A DNA stretch of 64,000 nucleotides, from positions 86,708-150,707 of IMG/VR virus record IMGVR_UViG_3300024496_000013. The stretch is one strand, 5' to 3'. Of the stretch, positions 18,101 to 26,298 are shown in pieces. Every line of letters starts with the position of its first letter. Position 1 is the stretch's first letter. A program made the translations under genes and the position numbers. Under the pieces are notes generated by a model. That model searched no databases and was not told where the DNA came from. It was given only the letters and a program-made list of their open reading frames with translations. Source of the DNA: a virus.

Positions 18101-21100
18101 ATCAGTGTCTCAGGCACAGCTAACTCGATCACGACTTATTCGGCTGTTTCTGGAACTAACGTAGAATCACAAGGATCACTAGCAAGTTTCAACATCACAC
18201 GACAGACGTCGCTTTACTCTTCGGTCACGCTAGCAACTAATGGTATAGGCTATGCTACTGGAAATAGAATATTAATATTAGGAACAGCTCTAGGAGGAGC
18301 AAGTCCTGCTAACGATCTAGTTATAACTGTCGGTTCTGTCAACGGTGTCGGAGTTATATCTACAGTGTCGTATGATACGGGACAAGCAGCAGCAGGTGGC
18401 ACCACTTTTGCTCTTTATTCTACCATTACATTCAGTGACGTTACATCGCAAGCAGTGCCAGCTAGCACATCTATCAATTATGCAGCACTGGCTACTATAC
18501 GTGTTGACTTTGCTAATTACCACGGATTCGTACCAGGTAGCTCGATCATTGTAGCGGTCACTTCAGATAACGGAGTGAACAATCACAATCTTGCCGGCGG
18601 TAGTTATTTTATTACACAGGTACCAACAGCGACATCGATACAATTTTTTGCTAGAGCAGCGGGAACTATTACAGGCACGATACTTGGTAGAGTTTATGCT
18701 AGACCCGACAGCTTCTTTGTACACAGACCGTTCGACGGTGGTGTACAGCTAGGCACCAGCGGACCACAACATGGCGCACAGGCTATACGTCAAAGCAAGA
18801 AATATATTCGTTATCAATCAGGTAAAGGTATCATGTATACTACAGGTGCGTTATTCGCGCCCAGTTATACATTACAAAGTGCTACAGCATCACCTAATGT
18901 AGAAGTAGGAACTATACTAACATTTACCACAGACGACACTGATCATGGTCTACAGATAAATGGTAGGATCAGAATATCAGGAATAACTACACCTGGTTAT
19001 GATGGGGATTATGACGTTTATAATATTGTCAACGAAAGAACTTTCCAAGTAGTGTCATTATATAGATTAGGTTCTCAAACAGCACAGTTAGGTAATGACG
19101 CAGTCGTTTCTGTCTTGAACTGGCAAGGTGCTGCTGTTCGAGCAGGCACATTTGACGACCAAAATGGAATTTTTTGGGAATACGACGGAGCAAATCTATG
19201 GGCAGTACAAAGATCAGCTACCAAACAGCTAGCAGGTACTGTAGCAGCAATACCCAATAGTAATTTAATCACAGGAACTAACACTAGATTTAGAGATCAA
19301 TTAAAAGCCGGCGATACTCTGGTAATACGTGGTATGACCCATGTAGTGACTTCAGTCGTTGATCAAACTACTATGTATGTAACTCCTGATTATCGAGGAG
19401 TTAACAACGTAAGCGGAGCTAAGATCTGTGCGGTTACAGAAAAACGTGTTCCACAATATCAATGGAATATCGATAGGCTAGATGGTAGAGGTCCTAGCGG
19501 ATATAAACTAGACATCACAAAGATGCAGATGATCGGATTACAATGGTCATGGTATGGTGCTGGTTTTATCGATTGGATGTTAAGAGGATCGAACGGTAAT
19601 TTCATATTCTGCCATAGAATGAGAAATTCCAATGTTAACTACGAAGCATACATGCGAACTGGTAACATGCCTGTTCGTTACGAAGTACAGAATTATACAA
19701 AAAATGCCGCGTTAGCAGCAGATATGACTGCTACACAAAATACCATAGTCTTAGATGATGCTACGACATTTCCTACATTCGGAACTGTCTATATCGATAA
19801 TGAATTGATGTACTACAGCGGTAAAACCAATAACACACTGACTGGTGTTACCAGACAAGCTCAACTGAATAATTTTACAGCAGGAGCAGCAAGAAGTTAT
19901 ACAGCAGGACCTTCTACTACACACAGCACAAGAACCGGAGTAGTACTAGTCAGTAACACCGTAACTCCTCAGATTAGCCACTGGGGTTCTGCGATGATCA
20001 CTGATGGAAGATTCGATGAGGATAGAGGATATTTGTTCAGCTATACCAGTTCAGGAACTAGTATTTCCACTACTAAAGTCACTGCGTTCTTGATTAGATT
20101 GGCTCCTAGCGTTAGTAACGCGGTAGTAGGAGATCTTGGTGATAGAGAGTTGATTAATAGAGCTCAGTTATTGCTACAAGAAATTTCTATCACGACAGAA
20201 GCTAACGCTTCGGGCGGTGTAGTTATCGAAGGTATATTAAATCCGCAAAACTATCCAACTAACCCCGGCGATATCACTTGGGGTGGATTGAGTGGTCTGT
20301 CACAAGGTGGTCAGCCAAGCTTCGCACAGATCGCTCCTGGTGGTTCTGTAAACTGGAACGGTGGTGCTACTACAACTACTGCTACGATAACAGTGATTAA
20401 TCCGATTACTACTACCGTTACTGTGCCTACTGGCACAGCATTCAATAGATCTAGCGGTACCAGTTTCTTCTATGTAACTAAAACATCATGGGATACTGCT
20501 GGAGCATTCAATGGCATCAATATCAGCGATGGTAAATTTACCACAACCGGTACCAAGGTTTCTAGCGTTACTGCTAGCCCGGCACCCCAGGCTACCACTT
20601 TACCTCTAGTCGTGGGATCGGCTACTATAGCTTTCTCCCAAAGTAATAATCAAAATGTACAATATTTTACACAGACTAGTTGGCAAAATCTAAACGCAAA
20701 GGTCGGATATAGTGTATACACATTAGATAATTCATTCCCATCTGGTACAACTATAACACAGATACAGGGACCTTTTAATTTTTCAGGAATCAACTATTAT
20801 CAAGTAACCTTTAGCCAACTGTCTCAGCAGCAGAAAAATCAAGGATCGACTGTACAATTCCAATTTGGTGGCACAGTGAATGCTGGTACACAGACTCTGT
20901 ATTTTACACAAAGTTCTTGGGCAGCAAGACCTATAGATACTACCACAGGACAGACCACAAACAGCATTTATTTTACCAACGGTACTACCATAAGCACAAT
21001 AGGTAGTTTAGATACGTTTGCTGGGTCTGGATTCTTTCCAGTAACATTTAGTACCGGTACACTCACTTCAGTGGCCGGTGCCGCCACTGTGGTGTTTACA

Positions 21101-21646
21101 GGTACATCATATTATACTATTGGCACTAACTTTGTGTCAACTTCTGCGGTCAACAGCGGACAGACAGTGACATTGGCTGTGTCATCTCCTAGCGGTAACA
21201 CATCAGTCGTTTATGTTACTTCTGCGAGCTGGGAAGCTACTGGTGCTACGATCGGTACTTCTGTAGCTGCTACTGAAACTAAATTCCCAGCAGGTACGGC
21301 GGTATCATCGGTGAGCACATTACAAACATTTAACAGTGTTACTTATTATTCTGTAACATTTACTCAGAGTTCAAATACGGCAATCAATGCTGCCGCAACA
21401 ATTACATTGAGCTTTGGTAATCCAGCTTTTGCTCAGCCAGGAGAAAAAGTATTTTCATTCATTGCTTCTCCGGGTACATCGGATAGTTTGGATCTAAGCA
21501 GCTTAAAAGAATTGACTGTGACTGCTCTAGGTGGTCGAGGTACATATCCAAACGGTCCAGACGTTTTGGCTATCAACGTTTATAAAACATCAGGAACGGC
21601 CGTTACTGCTAACTTGATTCTTCGTTGGTCTGAAGCACAAGCCTAA
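15128..21646 (+). CDS. Second giant tail fibre / structural protein (2172 aa)
   Basis: This large beta-rich virion protein begins with two repeats of a YDxxxCxxDxxxxxxAxxxDLRYGGN-type domain (residues about 95-260), also found in the first giant fibre. A conserved block at residues about 464-508 (IERMRVATPQSMLDADFEYGLQ) and another at about 1465-1525 (LQWSWYGAGFIDWMLRGSNG, then GNMPVRYEVQNY) are hallmarks of marine T4-like phage structural proteins. Between them lie four tandem GATFNVTR-type repeats. The C-terminal part (about 1775-2100) carries four YFTQSSW-type repeats. It was probably extended by internal duplication. The likely role is a long fibre or baseplate-attached spike; the receptor is unknown. 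Confidence 0.8.
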   Translation: MAKKKIDNYVFRPGIGYNSYLYPNAYASLNNNLNFIQAEVTAYLDYKIAQDTAVNLLPNAVALLTNNRLWLANEITAYIAYNVSQGTPGFTGRTYDAAKCTSDVSKVITAYINDLRYGGNENTITAISYYWVGSVPQIAGTRFLEIAGYTYLKSLIANYVFTRTAPPTVYQSGTGLTQNTSGSNAESSAVTKMNVLTQNTIDVITSGLGSLPATQLKTATFANYTYDSQLCIRDLNFVLNAYLHDIRYGGNEQTVYVVGFYWNGTVAQVNGSRQPEIQAHTYVYQLIANYIIKNLQTPTPYQGIVPQVIVPSLTYESAAGAQVTYLGSTLVSVIANGLSSLPSIIPATNGQLKIQGNYTLSDFLLITNTTTNTIIYNFTNPANGGVIVTNSSEFSDPMVNSGGNFPDNPITDSDFPQFRQITDTVTFIEFISDTSSMSSTDSLQIFVEVPELTVRPYDFGTDAIERMRVATPQSMLDADFEYGLQPTKWQAIAMARGYPSIYEIPGTDQNLISIITDASTGTSGVGGSLITVTTASNHGFSTGQPITVRGLDPSVFGFARAEGSYIITAVPTTKSFSYYAKAKVGTVASTSLLTTYTSVRQGGFFTGAEIGTPSFTVLSNGSTGTVTTVFATNSGSNRFAFTTAGAPSIGAPISGTGIPTGSQITSIVGSGGVIVTPILTSDYLAGVSEIDVASTANILIGEAVNNGVGTAIFVTAINNNTLTFSAPFQAPLIGNTVTYSTVSGTNIVGTGNGATFNVTRNSTVDYTVAVNAAGTGYAVGDTIKILGSNVGGVTPVHDFYVTVSGLSGSGILTVNITGGVANPIDNQTISADNTVYTTASTGTNAVFSVTRGVSAYTVNITNGGSGYSINETFTILGTAFTFGATTANDVTITVVDVSASYTGVSGTVSPAGGNGATFNVTRVNAVYTLVTLVNPGTNYSLGDTITILGTDLGGTTTTNDLTISVSGIGVTGNVASFTFSGTAGGTGAVATISVSGTANSITTYSAVSGTNVESQGSLASFNITRQTSLYSSVTLATNGIGYATGNRILILGTALGGASPANDLVITVGSVNGVGVISTVSYDTGQAAAGGTTFALYSTITFSDVTSQAVPASTSINYAALATIRVDFANYHGFVPGSSIIVAVTSDNGVNNHNLAGGSYFITQVPTATSIQFFARAAGTITGTILGRVYARPDSFFVHRPFDGGVQLGTSGPQHGAQAIRQSKKYIRYQSGKGIMYTTGALFAPSYTLQSATASPNVEVGTILTFTTDDTDHGLQINGRIRISGITTPGYDGDYDVYNIVNERTFQVVSLYRLGSQTAQLGNDAVVSVLNWQGAAVRAGTFDDQNGIFWEYDGANLWAVQRSATKQLAGTVAAIPNSNLITGTNTRFRDQLKAGDTLVIRGMTHVVTSVVDQTTMYVTPDYRGVNNVSGAKICAVTEKRVPQYQWNIDRLDGRGPSGYKLDITKMQMIGLQWSWYGAGFIDWMLRGSNGNFIFCHRMRNSNVNYEAYMRTGNMPVRYEVQNYTKNAALAADMTATQNTIVLDDATTFPTFGTVYIDNELMYYSGKTNNTLTGVTRQAQLNNFTAGAARSYTAGPSTTHSTRTGVVLVSNTVTPQISHWGSAMITDGRFDEDRGYLFSYTSSGTSISTTKVTAFLIRLAPSVSNAVVGDLGDRELINRAQLLLQEISITTEANASGGVVIEGILNPQNYPTNPGDITWGGLSGLSQGGQPSFAQIAPGGSVNWNGGATTTTATITVINPITTTVTVPTGTAFNRSSGTSFFYVTKTSWDTAGAFNGINISDGKFTTTGTKVSSVTASPAPQATTLPLVVGSATIAFSQSNNQNVQYFTQTSWQNLNAKVGYSVYTLDNSFPSGTTITQIQGPFNFSGINYYQVTFSQLSQQQKNQGSTVQFQFGGTVNAGTQTLYFTQSSWAARPIDTTTGQTTNSIYFTNGTTISTIGSLDTFAGSGFFPVTFSTGTLTSVAGAATVVFTGTSYYTIGTNFVSTSAVNSGQTVTLAVSSPSGNTSVVYVTSASWEATGATIGTSVAATETKFPAGTAVSSVSTLQTFNSVTYYSVTFTQSSNTAINAAATITLSFGNPAFAQPGEKVFSFIASPGTSDSLDLSSLKELTVTALGGRGTYPNGPDVLAINVYKTSGTAVTANLILRWSEAQA
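17383..18345 (+). repeat. Four tandem GATFNVTR...ILGT repeats in the giant fibre
   Basis: Four diverged copies of a unit of about 57 codons start near 17383, 17650, 17863 and 18170. Each reads Gly-x-x-Ala-x-Phe-Asn-Val-Thr-Arg, a beta strand, Gly-x-Gly-Tyr-x-x-Gly-Asp-Thr-Ile-x-Ile-Leu-Gly-Thr, then Gly-Gly-x-Thr/Pro-x-Asn-Asp-x-Thr-Ile. A fifth copy lies in the first giant fibre near 3181-3345. They look like small beta-sandwich or shaft modules that are copied within and between fibres. Confidence 0.75.
20455..21425 (+). repeat. Four YFTQSSW-type repeats near the end of the giant fibre
   Basis: Four diverged units, beginning with FFYVTKTSW, YFTQTSW, YFTQSSW and VYVTSASW, each continue with F-x-x-G-T-x-I and a strand ending YxVTFSQ or FPVTFS. 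The spacing is about 75-90 codons. They form a repeated beta module before the final globular end. Confidence 0.6.
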
Positions 21647-21672
21647 ATCATTGTATCACTGAACTGGTCATC

Positions 21673-21680
21673 GATAATTA
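21673..21680 (+). promoter_or_regulatory. Possible variant late promoter (GATAATTA) for hldE
   Basis: GATAATTA matches the late consensus TATAAATA at six of eight positions. It ends exactly five bases before the hldE ATG, the same spacing as the strong leaderless promoters of this window. No Shine-Dalgarno is visible upstream of hldE. It is tentative because of the two mismatches. Confidence 0.35.
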
Positions 21681-21685
21681 CTAGC

Positions 21686-22960
21686 ATGATACTAGTAATC
21701 GGTGATCTAATCTTAGACGTTTTCCAAAAAGGCAAAAGCCGCAGACTCAGCCCCGAAGCTCCTGTGCCTGTAATAACAGGTATGTCGAGAAAAATCTATC
21801 CGGGAGGTGCTGCTAATTTAGCACTCAATCTAGCCGACATGGGAATAATAACTACAATCCGTGGACAGCTAGGTCGTGATGAAGAAGCTTATATATTAGA
21901 CAATATGATCACACAGCATCCAAATATCAGATCCGCTATAGGATTTCAAGATGATGCTAACACTACTGTAAAAACTAGGATAATTGCTAATGGACAGCAG
22001 ATAGCTAGATTAGACGTAGACGGTATCTATTATCCAATTTCTATATTAGAAGTTTTTGAAAGAGAAGAAATAGAATTTGATATAGTTGTAGTCAGCGATT
22101 ATGATAAAGGTGTTATAGGAGATCTTTCTCAAGAACTTAAAATTTTAAAAGATCGAGGTATACGCACACTCATAGATCCTAAGAAAGATTTTGATCATTA
22201 CAAAAATGCTTGGTTGATAAAACCTAATCTAAAAGAGTTTTTTGATTTTGTAGGACCAGCAGAAGATCCAGATCATATGTATGATCTAGGTAGTAAAGCT
22301 CTTAGAAAATATAATATAGAATATATGTTAGTGACATTAGGTCATCAAGGTATGGCACTGATATCACAACGAGAAATACAACATTTTCCTGCTCTTGAGT
22401 GCGATGTTTATGATATCACTGGCGCTGGTGATTCTGCCCTAGCAGGATTAGTCTATGGACTTAATAAAGGAAAGTCTTTAATAGACAGTATAGAATTAGC
22501 GCAAAAAGCTGCTAGCGTAGCCATTTCACATCATGGTGTTTATAGAGTAACTGAAAAAGAATTAAAAAATAAAACAGTATTTGCTAATGGTGTCTTCGAT
22601 ATACTACATGCTGGGCATATAAAATTGTTAGAACAAGCACGTAGATTAGGTGATCGATTAATAGTTGGTATCAATTCAGATACCAGTGTTAAAAAATTAA
22701 AAGGCGATAACCGTCCAATCAACGACGAAAAAACAAGAGCACATACATTAAAACAATTTAGTTGTGTAGATGATGTGATTGTTTTTGACGAAGATACTCC
22801 TTATGACTTGATAAAAAAATTAAAACCTGATATAATAGTCAAGGGAGGCGATTATACTGTAGACCAGGTAGTAGGAAAAGAATTGGTAGATGAAGTAGTG
22901 ATAATACCTCTCGAAGAAGGATACAGTACTACTAAAATAATAGGAAATATAAATGGATAG
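21686..22960 (+). CDS. hldE: Bifunctional heptose-7-P kinase / heptose-1-P adenylyltransferase HldE
   Basis: This 424-residue protein is slightly short of the cellular enzyme (about 475). HldE phosphorylates heptose 7-phosphate at C1 and then adds AMP to make ADP-heptose. The N-terminal PfkB kinase domain (1-280) has GGAANLALNLADMG and the catalytic DITGAGDS at about 242-250. The C-terminal nucleotidyltransferase (from about 295) has ANGVFDILHAGH (the HxGH signature, about 298-309), a GINSDTSVKKLKGDNRP block and STTKII near the end. All key motifs are present. It is followed by a cupin and hldD with short overlaps, forming one operon. GmhA and GmhB are not in this window, so the host or another phage region would supply them. 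Confidence 0.92.
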   Translation: MILVIGDLILDVFQKGKSRRLSPEAPVPVITGMSRKIYPGGAANLALNLADMGIITTIRGQLGRDEEAYILDNMITQHPNIRSAIGFQDDANTTVKTRIIANGQQIARLDVDGIYYPISILEVFEREEIEFDIVVVSDYDKGVIGDLSQELKILKDRGIRTLIDPKKDFDHYKNAWLIKPNLKEFFDFVGPAEDPDHMYDLGSKALRKYNIEYMLVTLGHQGMALISQREIQHFPALECDVYDITGAGDSALAGLVYGLNKGKSLIDSIELAQKAASVAISHHGVYRVTEKELKNKTVFANGVFDILHAGHIKLLEQARRLGDRLIVGINSDTSVKKLKGDNRPINDEKTRAHTLKQFSCVDDVIVFDEDTPYDLIKKLKPDIIVKGGDYTVDQVVGKELVDEVVIIPLEEGYSTTKIIGNING

Positions 22961-23342
22961 GATCACAGGAAAAGTAGATAAAGGTTGGGGCATGGAATTG
23001 ATCTGGGCCTCAAATGATGAATATTGCGGAAAGATATTAGTATTCAATAACGCTGGTTCTAAGTTTTCGATGCATTTCCACAAAGACAAAGACGAAACTT
23101 GGTTTGTCAATCAGGGAAGATTTAAAGTGCGTTGGATAGATACTAAGACAGCAGTTTTATACGAAAAAGAACTTAACGAGGGAGATGTATGGCATAATCC
23201 TAGATTACAACCTCATCAGTTAGAAGCTATGGTTGGCAATTCATCTATCACTGAAGTAAGTACAGCCGACAGTCCAGATGACAACTATCGTATTATACCC
23301 GGAGACAGTCAAGCTGAAATAATGCCCAAGGAAGAAAAATGA
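22953..23342 (+). CDS. Small cupin protein (sugar-isomerase-like)
   Basis: This 129-residue single cupin domain shows the metal-ligand pattern SMHFHKDKDETWFVNQG (H-x-H, then E; residues about 31-47). A second motif is GDVWHNPRLQPHQLEA (about 69-84). The opening KVDKGWGMELIWASNDEYCGK resembles the cupin half of mannose-6-phosphate isomerase/GDP-mannose pyrophosphorylases. It overlaps hldE by 8 bases and hldD by 4, so it is translated with the heptose genes. It may act on a heptose intermediate or bind sugar; a specific reaction cannot be claimed. Confidence 0.75.
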   Translation: MDRITGKVDKGWGMELIWASNDEYCGKILVFNNAGSKFSMHFHKDKDETWFVNQGRFKVRWIDTKTAVLYEKELNEGDVWHNPRLQPHQLEAMVGNSSITEVSTADSPDDNYRIIPGDSQAEIMPKEEK

Positions 23343-24205
23343 TCGTAGTTACTGGTGCTGGCGGATTTATCGGATCTAATATAGTTCGACGGTTAAACGA
23401 CCAAGGTCGTGACGATATCATCGTTGTAGATAATGTGATCGATAATCTAAAAGATTGTAAATTCCAAGAACATATTTTGATCACGAAATTTTATAGTTTT
23501 TTTAAACGCTGGGATCAGGTCGAAATCGTCTATCACGAAGGTGCTGCATCAGATACTACAATACAGATAATGGATGTTTTTTCTCAGATGAACATCGGTC
23601 CTTCTAGATTTCTGCTAGAAAAGAGCAAACATCACGAGTTCTTATTATCAATGGCTTCATCGGCATCTGTTTATGGAAATCAAAGTAATTTTAAAGAAAC
23701 AGATGAAATGGATCCTATGTGTCCATATGCTTACAGCAAAGCAGTTATAGATGAAATGATAGACGATGATTTATCTAATGTTCAGTCATTTAGATATTTT
23801 AACGTGTACGGTCCTGCCGAACAGCATAAAAAACATCAGGCTAGCCCAATAACTAAATTTTATCTACAGGCTAAAAAAACAGGAATGATAGAAATTTTTG
23901 AAGGTTCCGAAAATTTCAAAAGAGATTTTGTATGTGTAAATGATTTGATAGATATAAAATTCCGAATGGCAGAAAAGAAAGTAAAAGGAATTTATAATAT
24001 CGGTACAGGACAACCAAGATCATTCGCAGAGGTGGCAGAAATAATTGCGAACAAAACTAACGCAGAAATCAAGATCATTCCTTTCCCTGAAAATCTAAAA
24101 AATCAATATCAATCGTATACCTGTGCGGATACAACATTATTGAAATCTGTTATAGGTGAATATCAGTTTACTACTGTCGAACAGTACGTTGATAGTCTTG
24201 AATAA
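23339..24205 (+). CDS. hldD: ADP-L-glycero-D-manno-heptose 6-epimerase HldD
   Basis: This 288-residue extended SDR enzyme epimerises ADP-D,D-heptose to ADP-L,D-heptose, the precursor for LPS core. It has the Rossmann GAGGFIGSNIV at residues 6-16, catalytic Ser plus Tyr-x-x-x-Lys (ASSASVYG and YAYSK, about 107 and 131), FNVYGP, and FKRDFVCVNDL. The FPENLKNQYQSYTCAD stretch near the end is distinctive for HldD/RfaD. It is slightly shorter than the about 310-residue cellular enzymes. It is the third gene of the heptose operon and its end overlaps the convergent gene at 24171 by 35 bases. Confidence 0.92.
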   Translation: MIVVTGAGGFIGSNIVRRLNDQGRDDIIVVDNVIDNLKDCKFQEHILITKFYSFFKRWDQVEIVYHEGAASDTTIQIMDVFSQMNIGPSRFLLEKSKHHEFLLSMASSASVYGNQSNFKETDEMDPMCPYAYSKAVIDEMIDDDLSNVQSFRYFNVYGPAEQHKKHQASPITKFYLQAKKTGMIEIFEGSENFKRDFVCVNDLIDIKFRMAEKKVKGIYNIGTGQPRSFAEVAEIIANKTNAEIKIIPFPENLKNQYQSYTCADTTLLKSVIGEYQFTTVEQYVDSLE

Positions 24206-24449
24206 AAAATTCAAGATCTTTCTTTGATTCTATTAATTTGAATTTATAAAGATTGTGGTTTTCAAAACCCATCGGTTCGAATGCTAGGTTTCCGGCAGAT
24301 TGATCTAAGTCTCTAGCACAATCTAAAAATCTTTTGTATAGTTTTAGAAAACTATTTTTTGTTTTTTCTTCAGTCAGTGACTCTAAAAAATTATCGTATT
24401 TTGCGCAGTCATTGACATAGTGTATACTATTTCTTATAGACATAGTCAT
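24171..24449 (-). CDS. Small hypothetical protein, end of neck operon
   Basis: This 92-residue protein has a charged helical middle (ESLTEEKTKNSFLKLYKRFLDC). Its ATG overlaps the stop of the upstream gene as ATGA, which supports translational coupling and hence a real gene. A second in-frame ATG follows two codons later. Its end runs 35 bases into the convergent hldD. I do not recognise a family. No signal peptide, membrane helix or metal motif is visible. Confidence 0.55.
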   Translation of the reverse strand: MTMSIRNSIHYVNDCAKYDNFLESLTEEKTKNSFLKLYKRFLDCARDLDQSAGNLAFEPMGFENHNLYKFKLIESKKDLEFFIQDYQRTVRQ

Positions 24450-24832
24450 GCTGATTTCTCCATCAACAAAATAGTATCTATCTTTGTTTGTGTAATCTTG
24501 CTAGCTAATGTAGACTTTAAACCGGAATGAAGATTTTTTGGTAATAAGGACATGTTAGCCCAACAAAATGTCTGGTCTGCTTCTGATATAAATTCTTCTT
24601 CTACTAGACAGATATAAGTTGAAAATTCAAAACCTTGATCTTGGCTAAGATACAACTCAATAGGGATCAATCTATAGGCGCTGCTTTTATACAATGCGAT
24701 AAGATCTTTTGAATCATCTACAACAGTTGTAGATCTTGAAAATGTTGGCACAGTCCATTTTGAATCATCTAGGATTAACATCACTCTAGATGTTTTTTTA
24801 CTAATAAAAAGTATGCCAGCACGTTTTTGCAT
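24446..24832 (-). CDS. Nudix-fold protein lacking a recognisable Nudix box
   Basis: This 128-residue protein starts RAGILFISKKTSRVMLILDDSKWTVP, which resembles the first strands of Nudix hydrolases found in T4-like phages. It has the late Nudix pattern FCWANMSLLPKNLHSGLKSTL at about residues 89-109. The catalytic box G-x5-E-x7-REUxEExGU expected between them is not seen; instead there is a shortened segment (TTVVDDSKDLIALYKSS). It is probably an inactive or repurposed member. The start is supported by a GATACATA late-type box exactly five bases upstream. It lies between gp15 and a small gene. Confidence 0.55.
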   Translation of the reverse strand: MQKRAGILFISKKTSRVMLILDDSKWTVPTFSRSTTVVDDSKDLIALYKSSAYRLIPIELYLSQDQGFEFSTYICLVEEEFISEADQTFCWANMSLLPKNLHSGLKSTLASKITQTKIDTILLMEKSA

Positions 24833-24837
24833 ACTAT

Positions 24838-24845
24838 TATGTATC
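24838..24845 (-). promoter_or_regulatory. Variant late promoter (GATACATA) at leaderless spacing
   Basis: On the minus strand GATACATA ends five bases before the ATG of the Nudix-like gene and overlaps the stop of gp15. It has two mismatches to TATAAATA. No ribosome-binding site lies between it and the ATG. Confidence 0.4.
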
Positions 24846-26298
24846 AGGGTTCTAAAATCATTCTCCAGAAACCGGATTGATACTCACCTTCGAATGATCT
24901 TAGCCACTGTACACCGTCCCACTTGTATTGGATCTTGGTTTTAAGATTTTGTAAGTAACGAATATTTGGATCCTCGGCAGACGCAAAGATCACATTCCAC
25001 CGATTGCCGTTCCACTCTATAATATCGTTGGCATTTGCGACTAAATCTTGATTAGATGTTCCTTTCCAAGCATCAGCACCATCAGTATTGATTTCAGATC
25101 CTATATCTTCTAGTATAAGATATCTAGTACCTGTTGGAATGTTTGCTTTTCCTTCCCAAAAAGTCAAGGGATTAAATGTTTGAGGATTGATAATTCCAGT
25201 CACATAAGGTATATCAGAATCGTTAGTTGGCAACGTATCCGCAAAGAAGTTGATTACTAGGTAAGTTGGATCAAGCTCGTTGATCGTAAATGTACCAACA
25301 ATTTCATAGCCTGTTTGTTGTAAAAATCTAATTTGGCTGATTCCTGCCTGATATCCGGGATCTCTCTGTAAAATTATTTCCCAGTTTAATTTTTCACCGC
25401 TGTGTACCGGAATGTTTATTAACCCACCTTCGGTAATTTCTGTAGGATCTATTATGCTAAGATAATATTGTCCAGTATCGACTCCTGTGACAGCTAGACT
25501 AGATAGTAACAATACTTTGAATCTATCAGGAGACAATACTAAACTCTTACCTCCTATATTTGGTTCGTCTGAATTATAAACTATATCATTTAAAGTCTTA
25601 AGACTACCATCCGAATTCATAACATTCATAACAATACTTTTGACAACGCCTAATTTCTTGACTTTGGCTGGCGGTGAAATAAACACAGGCATTTCAAAAT
25701 CTAATGAACACACATCTATATCCTGTTCCGTGCCTTGAGGTATAGTCCTGCTACTAAAAGAAACATTATTCAGCATCACAGTGCTCAAACTGGTCCAGTC
25801 GATATAGTTGTCTGTGAATTGTACTTCTAGACTAGGGTTGAACAATACTAAAATTTGTTCTAGTATCTGTAGTTTTTGATCAGTATTACTAGTCCAGATG
25901 TCTGCCTTGACAGTCATCTTATATGGAGTAGGCATAAGTCTTTCTACAGTATATCCTCCACCTTGTGCGTTATTGTATTCTATAACATTATTTCCGTTTT
26001 CATCAGTAACTGTACCGTAATCTCTTTCTCTGATATTAACTTTCGAAACAAAAGATGCATCCGATAATCTTGCTGTGTCTAATTCTAATGCGGTGACATA
26101 ACATGATATTTTAGGTACACTAGGCATCTTATTCTCAGAATTTTCTCTGATAATATTGGCTACCTGTCTGCTTAGATCACCGTAAGACACTGGTACTTGT
26201 TTCAACGTTCCGTCACCGGCTTGATATTTGAAACCGATAAAAATACGCATGAACTGTGTTATGAAACGTCTTATCTGTCCGTCGTAGAAAAAATCCAT
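24844..26298 (-). CDS. gp15: Tail completion / sheath-stabilising protein gp15
   Basis: The N-terminal half of this 484-residue protein follows the order of T4 gp15, which caps the tail and joins it to the neck: FFYDGQIRRFITQFMRIF, a VPVSYGDLSRQVANI strand, then VPKISCYVTALELDTAR. It continues with PTPYKMTVKADIWTSN and LEQILVLFNPSLEVQF, ending the core near FEMPVFISPPAKV (about residue 213). T4 gp15 is 272 residues. The extra 200 or so residues here are beta-rich and include an end WDGVQWLRSFEGEYQ. The start overlaps the upstream stop (TAATG), so translation is coupled to the gp14-like gene. Confidence 0.85.
   Translation of the reverse strand: MDFFYDGQIRRFITQFMRIFIGFKYQAGDGTLKQVPVSYGDLSRQVANIIRENSENKMPSVPKISCYVTALELDTARLSDASFVSKVNIRERDYGTVTDENGNNVIEYNNAQGGGYTVERLMPTPYKMTVKADIWTSNTDQKLQILEQILVLFNPSLEVQFTDNYIDWTSLSTVMLNNVSFSSRTIPQGTEQDIDVCSLDFEMPVFISPPAKVKKLGVVKSIVMNVMNSDGSLKTLNDIVYNSDEPNIGGKSLVLSPDRFKVLLLSSLAVTGVDTGQYYLSIIDPTEITEGGLINIPVHSGEKLNWEIILQRDPGYQAGISQIRFLQQTGYEIVGTFTINELDPTYLVINFFADTLPTNDSDIPYVTGIINPQTFNPLTFWEGKANIPTGTRYLILEDIGSEINTDGADAWKGTSNQDLVANANDIIEWNGNRWNVIFASAEDPNIRYLQNLKTKIQYKWDGVQWLRSFEGEYQSGFWRMILEP

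Noticed and set aside
1-21646. CRISPR-like or DNA-level tandem repeats in fibre genes
   Set aside because: The repeats are at protein level with diverged codons and irregular spacing; there are no identical direct repeats separated by unique spacers.
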